Source: Pseudovirgaria hyperparasitica (lineage: Eukaryota > Ascomycota > Dothideomycetes > Acrospermales > Acrospermaceae). Taken from it: a stretch of 64,000 nucleotides of DNA. Positions 37,383 through 47,517 of this stretch are shown here, one piece after another; positions within the stretch are counted from its first letter, which is position 1; every line of letters begins with the position of its first letter. The notes under the pieces are model-generated. The model did no database searches. It saw nothing but the letters and a program-made list of their open reading frames with translations, and had not been told where the DNA came from. A program made the position numbers and the translations under genes. The stretch is taken from contig NW_022985552.1 in NCBI RefSeq assembly GCF_010093815.1, positions 1,411,943 through 1,475,942 on the forward strand, given 5' to 3'.

Positions 37383-38460
37383 ATGAGCTCGCAAGCAAGA
37401 CCGAAACCGCCGCCTGCGGGCGTCTGGTAAGCCTCATACATCTACATATACCTTCTATCAAGTAAACCACCCACTAATCGACCACCCAGGTGTCCCGCCG
37501 TCACACTCTTCAACCCAGCAACCGACACCATCGACCACGAAGCCCAAGCAAAATGGTACACCTACCTCTCCACCACCGGCCTCACAGGCCTCGTAATCCT
37601 CGGTTCGTCGCACCCACCACACCCATCCCCAAGCCCACCCTAACCAACAAACCATCAACCCAGGCACCAACGCCGAACCCTTCCTCCTCACCCAAGCCGA
37701 ACGCAAATCCCTCATCCACCTCGCCCGCTCCTCCGTGCCCCCCAACTACCCCCTCATAGCCGGCGTAAGCGGCCACTCAACCGCCCAAGTCCACGACTAC
37801 ATCGCCGACGCCCACGCCGCCGGCGCCAACTACGCCCTCCTCCTCCCACCAGCCTACTTCGGACCCGCCACCACGCCCGCAGTCATCGAGCGCTTCTACG
37901 ACCGCATCGCCGCAACCAGCCCGCTGCCCATCATCATCTACAACTTCCCGGGCGTGTGCAACGGGGTCGATCTCGACTCGGACCTGATCGCGCGACTGGC
38001 GCGACGCAACGCGAATATCGTAGGCGTCAAGCTAACATGCGGGAGTGTGGCGAAGATCACGCGGCTTGCTGCTGTGTTGCCGGCTTCGGAGTTTAGTGTG
38101 TTTGGCGGGCAGAGTGATTTTTTGCTTGGGGGGTTGGCGGTCGGGAGTGCGGGGTGTGTGGCGGCGTTTGCGAATGTGTTTCCGAGGGCGATAGTGCGGG
38201 TTTATGGGCTGTATAAGGCGGGGGAGGGTGCGGAGGCGTTGGAGTTGCAGCGGAGGGTTAGCTTGGCGGAGACGCCGTGTAAGGCGGGGATTGCGAGTAC
38301 GAAGTTTGCGGCGGGGGAGTTTGCGGGGAGGAGGGCGGGGATTGAGGGGGCGGAGGGGAGGTTTGTGCCTAGGCATCCGTATGGGGAGGTGGGAGAGGAG
38401 GTGAAGAGGATGATTAGGGGGCATATGGCTGAGGTGGCTGCGATTGAAGACGGGTTGTGA
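37383..38460 (+). CDS. DHDPS-family aldolase (4-hydroxy-2-oxoglutarate / keto-deoxy-sugar-acid aldolase type)
   Basis: Three exons, 37383-37426, 37490-37602 and 37664-38460, give 317 aa. Joining exon 1 and 2 makes PPAGVWCPAVTLFNP, and exon 2 and 3 make LVILGTNAEPFLLTQAER, the GTNGE-like substrate loop of the family. The active-site tyrosine lies in IIIYNFPGVCNG and the Schiff-base lysine in IVGVKLTCGS. An (alpha/beta)8 class I aldolase of about 300-320 aa fits. Fungal members cleave 4-hydroxy-2-oxoglutarate or 2-keto-3-deoxy acids (such as the galacturonate route product) to pyruvate or glyoxylate plus an aldehyde; the exact substrate is not decided. The second intron has an unusual donor, GTTCGT. 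Third codon positions switch from C-rich to G-rich at about 38040. Confidence 0.92.
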
Positions 38461-41079
38461 TTTTAGTATACGCTTATGCGGACGTCGAAGGTATGGCTTT
38501 AGTGACGGAACATGGCCGATAAATGTCGACGTCTTTGTGTACTGTGTACATGTTAGTCTTGGTCGTGTGTTTTTGTTCGGACAGGAAGTGCACTCTCAGG
38601 TTTCTCACCCCTGAACAGAGCGAACTGGCACACTGTACGAGTATAAAGATGCAGAGGACCAGCTCTTCACAAGACAGCAACCTGAAAAAGACGAAGAGCA
38701 CCGGCGAGACATTTTAAAGAAGCATACATACCAGATCAAACAAGACAAGGTCTTTACCGTAAAACACAACAAGACCCGGCTGATGGGTATCGCAGGTAAT
38801 GACCTGTGCAATAACAACTCTCCCAATCTAGGAGAAGGTGGCATATATGATGACTAGGCTTGCTTATTGTTCTTGAATTTCTCCCTGATTTGACTTCCAA
38901 TATCAGATTTGCGCTCTGCAACCTACGTTCGACTCAGTTCTTATGACTTCTAGATCTTACTTCTGCCCACCTATGAAGAAAGGACTCTCCGTACGTCAAT
39001 CCATGCAATTGGAAACACCATCATGACTGACTCGGACGACTGTTCAGAGCTAAGATGCAATCGAGGAGAACGTACTATGGAGGTGGTGTATTGCCCTCAC
39101 TGAAAGCGTTAAATTCGAATGCAGCGCAGTGCGTTTCAGCTCTCAAAGTCTACACTTCGTATACGTTCTGAAAAGGGCTCAAGCACCAAGCGTAAGTTAA
39201 ACATCGGCAAGTTGGTCGACAATTCTTTACGGGGCTTCAGTAGCAATGTGGCTGATACTCGACAGCGAAGTCAATCACGGGTCACGGTAGGTTGAGGAAT
39301 CATTGTTTATGTCCAGGAATCATTTGTATTACTATGGAAGACTGGAGCCTACGGATCACTTGCCAGAAATGTTGGCCATTCATAATCTTCACGACCTACC
39401 TTGAGCTATGAATAGGTGACTGTAGTAGGGGATGCAAAAGGACGAGAGTGGTAAACCTGAGACAAACAATGTTAGCTTTTGGATCGAAAGAAACAAATGT
39501 AGCAAGATTGTTTGTGGGTGTGAGGATCAGACATCCAAGGAAGAATTTGCGCTCAACGACTCCTCGGTTGTAGGTTCAAGTGAGGGCTAGCGTGGAAACT
39601 GCGAATGTAGGAAATGTTTCATCATGCAAGACAAGATGTAGGAGGAAATAGGATAGAACTGACCTTCTCCTTGACTACGATGTATGCATGCGATGGGTAC
39701 TACGAGCGGTGCGAGAGGTCGACGTTAGCTATGTGCGCCCGGTGAGGGTGAGATCTGTGATAGTGAGTTAGCAACAGTTTTTCAACGCGCTAAGCAAAGC
39801 ATGTGTTCATCGTGGTTGTCAGACGGCATGTACTGGCAAGTAGCAGACCGCTTGCGAGGCAGTCCGGGGTGTGAGGCTCTTCATGGTCGAATCTGCTGGG
39901 GAAAGAAGAACTTTCTGTATATCATCACTCGAGGGTAGGAGGGGGACAGAGAGAAGCTTACCAGTGGAGTGAGCAATGCATGAGGAAAAGAAGAGACGCA
40001 TGTTGATGTTGTTGTGTGTGGTGGAAAGGTAGAAAAAGAAGAAAAATAGATGTGAGAGAATAAATAGTGCCGGGCGTGCGATAAAATACGGTAAGCGGTG
40101 AGGGTAAATGAGATGAGATCAGCCACACGTGACTAAAATACACGCACGGATCTGCACATGGCCTTGCCCTCACTAATTCCCTACACAGACCGAGACAGAA
40201 GACCGACCAGCCCGACAACAGCTGAGACTGACTGAGAGAGACACACAGACTCACAGAGAGACCACAGACAGACCCGCTACCCGCTACCCAAACTCGCTGC
40301 CTCACCACACAACTCTTAGTAGTCGTGATAGAACACCTGTTTCATCTCGCGACTCGCCCTCCATACACCTTTTCCTCTTGCTGACTTCGCTTCCGCTACC
40401 GTTGTTGCTCTTCCATCGCCATTCTGATCCCTTATCGCACGCGATGCCATAATATCCCCTCACCATCGCCATCCATCCGCTTCCTCAACTCGTCCAACGC
40501 TCGTTTCCCCAGCCACCCGGGAACGTACGATTTCGCGGTACGCGCGCATCCACCTGTCCACTGGCTACGTATCTTTGCTTTATTGCATTCTATTGCGATT
40601 GTCATCCGACGATATCCTCAACCTGCTCGTCCTGCTCGTCCTGCTCCAAAAGCGCATTACTTCTCCAGCCCACACAGCTGGCTACCTCCTCGCGCACGTC
40701 CTGCCCGCACTCTCCGCACTGGTGATCATTCACTAAACATACGCTGCTCTTCCACGGTACCCTTCCCGTAAGCGTTTTATTTTTCTTTTATTTTTCTTCT
40801 TTCTCTTCGATACATCTCTGATGTGATCTGATGCGTCTTTCATGATCGAGTCAATTCACACTGCTGACACCTTTCTGCTTATAGTGGCCATTTCTTAATA
40901 CCCATGGTCCTCGACACCGCATTGGAAGTGCACATTGGGACCCCCGACATCGTTCCATCAACCTATACATCTTAGCTCGACACAAGCCGGTAATAAGAGT
41001 GCCGACAGTGATAGCTTCGTGAGCCCAGAGGGCAGAGGGGGCGCATCTTGGCGTCAAACTGGCCGTATAGATTGCCAGG
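38461..41079. other. Long upstream region of the LIM-binding regulator gene
   Basis: About 2.6 kb with no supported gene between the aldolase stop and the next ATG. The last 1 kb (40150-41079) is C/T-rich, contains a CCTGCTCGT tandem (about 40622-40647) and a TTTTATTTTTC pyrimidine tract (40770-40815), both typical of promoters or long leaders. A long regulatory region would suit a developmental or adhesion regulator (inference). Confidence 0.45.
40622..40647 (+). repeat. Short CCTGCTCGT tandem repeat
   Basis: Nearly three copies of a 9-base unit lie in the leader region of the LIM-binding regulator gene. The function is unknown; it may be a simple slippage product. Confidence 0.6.
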
Positions 41080-43492
41080 ATGATGACCAGTGGATTCCCT
41101 CACCATGGAGGCGGTCCTGGTGGAGGGCCTCACCCCGGAATACCTCAAGGTATGGGACCTGGCATGGGTGCTCCAATGATGCATCCTGGCGGCCCAGGTC
41201 CAGGAGGGCCTCATGGACCTCAAGTCACCCAAGGTGCCGGCCCGCACATGATGGGTATGCAGCCTGGTGTAGGTGGACCACAAGGACAGCCAAGCCAGCA
41301 CGCCATGGCACATCTCGGGCCTCAGCAGCAACAGATGATGATGCAACAGCAGCAGAGTGCGTATGCTGACGAAAACTACGGGTGAATGGAAATGCTGACT
41401 CTGCTCCAGTGAACACCAATTTCCACATGCAACAGCAGCGTGCATTCATGCAGCAACAACAAATGCTGCGGCATCAACAGCAGCAACAACAGGCGCAGCA
41501 GCAACAGGCACAGCAACAGCAACAGGGCATGGGCATGGCCTTTCAGAATGGGCAACCCGGAGGCTTAACACCACAGCAGATGCATGCTATGCAGCAACAA
41601 CATCAGCAGCAGCTTGGTGGTGTTGGCGCTCTTCCTAACCTTCCTCCTCATTTCATTGAGGCACAACAGCGCCTGCGTCAACAGCAGCAACAGGCACAAG
41701 CCCACCAGGCTGCCCAGGCCCAGCAACAGCAGCAGATGCAACAGCAGATGCACGCCATGCAATCCCAAGGCAGCAATCAGGGACACCCCGTCTCGCAACC
41801 TCCACAAGGTCCCCAACCACAAGCACAGCAAGGACCCATGCGACCACCATCTCAGATGGGCGGCCCACGAGAAGCGCAACCGTCGCCAGCGCCGCAAGCA
41901 GCTCCACAGCAGCCTCCGACTCCGCAGCCACAAGGGGTACAATCAAATCCCGGTCAGCCTCAAGCGTCGAACAACCCTCAGCAGAACACGCCACAGCAGG
42001 GACAACCAGCGCCAGGTTCACAATCACAGCCTCAGCCTGGAACCCAGCCGACGTCTGGACCCCCAAACCCGCAGCTACAGCAACAGATGACCGCAACCCC
42101 ACTCCAGCAGCAACAAGCTCAGCAACAGGCGCAACAACAGGCCCATCAACGTATGATGATGCAACAAATGGCACGGGCGCAACAACAACGATCCAACAGC
42201 GGTCACCTCATCCTGAAACTTATAGCGTTCTCAGATCGACTCGGCGCGTTCACTGTATGATGGTACATGAAATCTTCAGGCTCGCATGCACTAACATATC
42301 CTAGGCTGAACACAACAAGATCGAGCTATGGCAGCAATTTGTTAGAACCTTCTTTTCAGAAGACGGAAGTTTCAATTACATTCTGGCCCACAAAGATAAC
42401 GGAAAAACGAAATTGTACGACATTTCCGCAGCGTCACTCCCGCGGTTCTACATGGCACACTTCGAAGGCCAAGAGCGAGTCGAGTCCATGCGCTTCTCAC
42501 TGGAAGGCCTACACGAGACCGTATCACAAACAGGAGGTGTGGTCCATGCCAGCCGTGCGAAGCTGATCTACGATTTCCAAAACGGCACCCAAGTAAGTAC
42601 TCCATGGCATGACAAGATAACGTAGCTAAGACTTCTGGTAGCTCATTTGCAGTGGCACACTCGCAGCTATCCTCACGACAGACGACAAGATTGAGGTCCT
42701 CCATTTTGAAAGTACCAGCTCGCAGGACTATGTTCCGCGCGATAGGCTGGCTGAACTTTTTGCTGAAGATTCGCCGGTGCAGACGATCAAGCAATCTCCA
42801 AAACTCAACAAGAACGCCAAAAATCGAAACCAGCGCCAACAGCAACCTCGTACCATCCGAGAGCAAGATATTCCCAGAGCGCCCGTCAACGAGTACGGTG
42901 TACTGAGAAAGGTTGGAGGCTTTTTGGAGGTAAGTAGTAGATGGATCTGCCACGTGTGAGTTGCGAGCTGAACTGTTGCCAGATCTCCGAGACGCTTTCC
43001 CATATGCAAGGACTCATGGGCCACTACGTAGCGAATCCGAATATGTCAGTCAGTGCAGCGTTGGGCGATTACGTTCAAAGGATGCAGGCTATGCAGCCTC
43101 AGCAGCAACTCGGACCAGGTAACATGCCAGGTGCGCGCACGCCTTCAGGCATGTCGAGTGGAAATTTCGGCCCTGGACCAGCCGGACAGTACATGTCTCC
43201 AGCTATGGCGAACATGGCACTGCCTCACCAAGTCAACGGTTCTCCCCATCTCATGCAGACTCATACTCCTTCACCTGCTCAGACACATAACCTCGCTACT
43301 CAACATTCTCAACAAGGTACCAACAGTTCCGCAACTGCAAGCGCAAACACCAGTCCTAATGTCTCCAATAAGCGCCGTCGTAGCACGGTGAAGCAGGAAG
43401 GCGACGATGGCGAAGTCAATGGCACAAACACCAAGACGAAGCCAAGTCCTCGAGTCGGAAACAATAACAAGAGGTTGAAATCTGGGGCATGA
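41080..43492 (+). CDS. ptaB: LIM-domain-binding transcriptional co-regulator (PtaB/Adn1 type)
   Basis: Five exons: 41080-41356, 41410-42254, 42305-42592, 42642-42929 and 42983-43492, giving 735 aa. All four introns have GTNNGT-like donors or GTATGA and clean AG acceptors, and phases agree. Residues 1 to about 340 are Met/Gly/Pro and then very Gln-rich. The LIM-binding domain follows (about 355-600): HLILKLIAFSDRLGAF, IELWQQFVRTFFSEDGSFNY, RVESMRFSLEGLHETVSQTG and a second half with VPRDRLAELF. The C-terminus has ISETLSHMQGLMGHY, then a Ser/Pro/Gln tail with a basic KRRR patch. In fungi such proteins (PtaB, Adn1, Mfg1) pair with Flo8/SomA-type factors to control adhesion and development. The symbol follows the Aspergillus name. 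Confidence 0.92.
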
Positions 43493-44676
43493 AACGGCCG
43501 TATCGACGCTTGATACGAGTACCAAAACGATCCTCCCACCACGTTCGAAAAAACGTCTTCGATCCATCATCATGGCCTTGACTCGTTCTCGACACCCAAA
43601 AATTCATCGCATCTGATGAACGGCGCAGCGCGGCATTGTCTTTTGCTCTCTCATACACACCATCTCTCATCTTACGCATTTCATTTCCACCATATACCTC
43701 GAGTCTCCAGGGCTCATCATGTTCAATTCCACTGGCGCGTCATTCGGCGCTCGCATGTCCGACACGACCGGCAACATGTATCGGCGCCGTTATATCCTCC
43801 GCATGGTTGATCATCTCAGCATTTGATCTCACGGGAAAGAGTGGGACTGCAGTGCCCTGCCTCTTCACTGATTTACTCATGCTGAATTCCTTGTACAATA
43901 TTACGAAGACTTCACCACATCTATGAGGTGCAGATGTCGCGACCGGCGTTATGGGGTCCATATCTCTACCAGGGCGGCAGAACACCTTGATGGGTGTTCG
44001 ATCTGTGTTTTATTTCGTCATGCGTCGTTGTGCTATTCTACTTTGGTACTTCTGTGTCTTGCATATGCGCTTTTTCTTACTGTTGTTGGACTACCGAGTC
44101 GTGGGGACCTTTGAGTAGTTCTATCCATACCTAGCCGGTGGTTGAAAGGAGGGGCTCAAACTTGGGTCCTAATGGGAAGTCGACTTTTGTCACGGCTTCC
44201 TGAATTTTATACGTTCCAAAATACAACTTAATGCATGCGCTTGTAACCCTGGTGACCGGGAGGATGATGATGATGAAGAAGCCTCGTGATGTTCAAACAA
44301 GCACGTTCATCAGTACGTACCTGAGGCTCCAGCTGCAGCACCTAATACCAACGGTCGCTAGCCGGAAAGGGTATAGCGCCATGGTAGAACAGGACCCTCT
44401 TTCACATGTCAGACGTCCCACGCTGCTCGCTGACGTTACGGATATGGCTTGAGTTCCAATGCACCTGAGCAGCATTCGTTCCCCATGTCTCTGCCACATT
44501 CACATGGCGGCTGATTCCTGACTTCGTGAATCTTCAGCCAACCTAAGCTCTCTTTGTCCTCCGCTCATACGCCTCACGCGCTGTACTGATGCAATGCATT
44601 CTTCCTGCTCTGCTTCGGTCTCTGCTTCCTAGGTCTCTGTGTGTCCTATACTCTGCTACTATAAGAGCTTGTGACC
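43493..44676. other. Intergenic region
   Basis: About 1.2 kb between two plus-strand genes with no supported gene. The part before 44677 includes the hydrolase promoter. Confidence 0.5.
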
Positions 44677-46985
44677 ATGATTGGTAAGTAGAAATCGGCC
44701 GTGGGTATGCAAATGCTCGAGCTAATGTGTTGTCTCAGATCATGTCTTGGGAAGGCCATCGGTCAAGTTCCGTAAGATTCAAGTCTTCGCCGTCCTTTCA
44801 TTTTGGTCTATATACCTCTACAAGTATGTTGACAGCTCTATAAGTCGTACAACGTGGCTAACGGTACAATAGAGGTAATCGCCATGGTCCTCCTGTCCTT
44901 CGCCGCATCTCCGCTCTCCTCCAGAATCGCCTCACGACTTGGCAAAGCCTTGTGATAACGCTTCTCTGGCTATACGTGGCTCGCAATTTCGGCAAAGTGG
45001 TTGGCCTCGAGTGCCCTGAACCTCTTGCAAATCTATACAGTCGCTCATACTTCCGAGCAACATGGGTGACAACGGCGCTGGACGCAGGCTTCTGGTCTGC
45101 GATGCGCATTCGCCGGAAATGGGCAAGAGACTTCCTCTCTCTCGTCTTCTCAGTATACTATCTGATATGTGCGGAGCAAGCGGATGAGAAGGTAAGAAAG
45201 GTTCGAGGATCCTTAACAGTGGAGCATATGCGCGTGAGCTGGAATAAGGGCACAACGCCATACCTGGGATTTCTCACGGGGGTACTTAGACCTAGACTGA
45301 TGAGATACCCACCGAGAGCTATTCGGATACCAAGACCACAGGAATCTTCTTATCAAGAGCCTGTACAAGCATGGCTTTACTTTGATGGACCTCTGTCAGC
45401 ATTGAAAAAGCAGCGTAAAGTGGTCTTGGACATTCCAGGTGGAGGCTTCGTCGCCATGAATCCACGAACTCATGACGACAAACTGATGGCCTGGGCCGGG
45501 AAGACAGGGCTTCCAGTACTGAGTCTCGACTATCGTAAAGCTCCGGAGTTTCCGTACCCGTACGCCCTAAACGAATGTTACGATGTATATCATATGATTG
45601 TGTCAAGTAGAGGGAGGTGTCTCGGTCTTTCAGGGGACGAATCTCCAAAGATTGTTGTTGCCGGAGATAGTGCTGGCGGGAACTTGGCTGTTGGTATGGT
45701 CTTGATGATTCTTCAAGCTGGTTCCACAGATAGTCGTCGCTGGCAAGGAGAACAAATGCTACCACCCCCCGAGGGCGTCGTCCTCATCTACCCGTCGCTG
45801 GATATGAACATTGGAAACTGGATGACGGACGAACAAATGGCACTGATTCGCGACCGTCGTGTCCGTAGGACCAATCAAGGTATCCTCCGACGTAAGAGCG
45901 ACGATTACCGTAATCTTGCCCCAGACACTCCCCACGTTTCGGACGACGAAGAGGACGCAAACCCTCCACTACACAAATCACCCTCTACACCTACCACCGC
46001 AGCGGGCCAGATCACTTCGCCGGTGACCGCAATTCATCTCTCTGCCGCCCACACTAACACCAACACCACTGCCGTTGCAACTCAAGACGCCCAAGCCCAG
46101 AAACCACAACCGCTCAAGACCCGCCTCGCAATGTCCTCCATGATATCTTACTTTAACGATCGCATCCTGACTCCTGAGATGATGCGCGCCATGATTGTCC
46201 TCTACATTGGGCCACACAACCGCCCAGACTTTTCCACTGACTACCTGCTCTCCCCGCTCCTTGCCCCGGAATCACTGCTGGCCCACTTCCCGAAGACATA
46301 CTTCCTGACTGGCGAGCGCGACCCCCTTGTGGACGACACTGTCATTTTCGCGGGCCGCATACGGGCCGCGAAAGCCGCGCGCCATGCAGATCGCATGGAG
46401 CTGGGTCTCGTGCCACGTGACCGTGAAGTCTTCTGGGAAGCAGAGCATGTCGAGGTCATGTTGATCCCGGGTATCTCGCATGGCTTTTTCCAGTTCATCA
46501 GTCTGTTTCCCGAAGGCTGGAAGTACGTCTTCCGCTGCGCGAAATGGATGCGTGAAATCTTCGAGCGTGCGGATGCGGATGACGCGGACGCTGAAGTTAA
46601 TAACCGCGAAGGGCATCATCGCGCAGGCGACTACTTCTCCTCCCGGTCCGTCGTCGCAAACGGAGCCGCTCGTGCCTATCCCACGCAGATATCGCTTCGC
46701 ACCGACCTTGACAACAATAAGCAGTCTCGCCATCACCGCCGTGTGCGCACGGGCGAGAGCTCGGGCGACGACGATAGACCGTTGGAGATGACGTTTGGAC
46801 GCGGGAGTCCGCCGCACAAGATCAATACGGATGCTGCGCCGCGTGCGAGACGGCGGCGGGCGCCGGGAAGGACGAAGAGTTTGGTTAGTTTGGCGAGTGA
46901 GGACGATTTGATGGGCAGGCGCATGAAGAGCCTTGCGACTGGGCTGATGGGCGGAGGGAGCGGAGAGGAGCCGCCGACGCCGTGA
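44677..46985 (+). CDS. Membrane-anchored alpha/beta hydrolase (fold-3/HSL-like esterase)
   Basis: Three exons: a 7-nt first exon 44677-44683 (ATG ATT G), 44739-44823 and 44873-46985, giving 734 aa. The spliced N-terminus reads MIDHVLGRPSVKFRKIQVFA and continues into two hydrophobic segments (VFAVLSFWSIYLY and LVITLLWLYVA), so it is probably anchored to a membrane. The catalytic core has the oxyanion motif as DIPGGGF (P replaces the usual H of HGGG, about residue 219), the nucleophile elbow VVAGDSAGGN (Ser about 297), an Asp in LTGERDPLVDDT and the His in IPGISHGFFQF. An acidic, disordered insert of about 110 residues sits between these. The C-terminus is basic and disordered. Substrate is unknown; HSL-type enzymes hydrolyse lipid esters. 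Confidence 0.92.
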
Positions 46986-47307
46986 ATGGTGCTGTGATGG
47001 GATGTGGGTGTGGTACGGTATGGGAATGCGGGATATATGCATTATATAGACTATGTGTGTGTGCATCGCTGCTTTTCTTCGGGGATAGAATATGCATTTA
47101 CAGTGATTGATTGCGATTCGATGATGAGTATGGTGCAGTGGAGTAGATGAAGATTATAAAACGCGGCTCGCGTGCCATTACATTATTACCTTGGTACTTA
47201 CTACTACTGTCTTGTCCTTGTTGCAAGAAATCCATCCTGTATCTCTTCATCGCATCGCCATGCGAATTGAGTCCGCCCTCTCTCTTCCCCCTTTTTTTCC
47301 CACAAGC

Positions 47308-47330
47308 CATACATACATACATACATACAC
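47308..47330. repeat. CATA microsatellite
   Basis: Five to six CATA units in a row between two converging genes. Confidence 0.9.
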
Positions 47331-47366
47331 CGCGCCCCATTATCTTTCCGCCTTATTATCCCTCAA

Positions 47367-47382
47367 CACACACACACACACA
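47367..47382. repeat. CA dinucleotide microsatellite
   Basis: About eight CA units, close to the CATA repeat and the poly-C tract. Confidence 0.9.
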
Positions 47383-47451
47383 GAATGAAGAAACATACAA
47401 CCAACCACACCATTCCATCATCCTCTCCCCTCCATATCAACCAACCCAACC

Positions 47452-47485
47452 CTACCCCAAATCCACCATCCCCACCACCCCCACA

Positions 47486-47517
<32 letters not shown>

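Larger units (their letters stand above)
46986..47451. other. Convergent intergenic region with microsatellites
   Basis: The hydrolase and the HMG-box gene converge here. The region contains a (CATA)n repeat at 47308-47330 and a (CA)n repeat at 47367-47382. Confidence 0.6.

Noticed and set aside
46272-47066. Minus-strand ORF of 264 codons
   Set aside because: Antisense shadow of the alpha/beta hydrolase, which has a full catalytic set on the plus strand.
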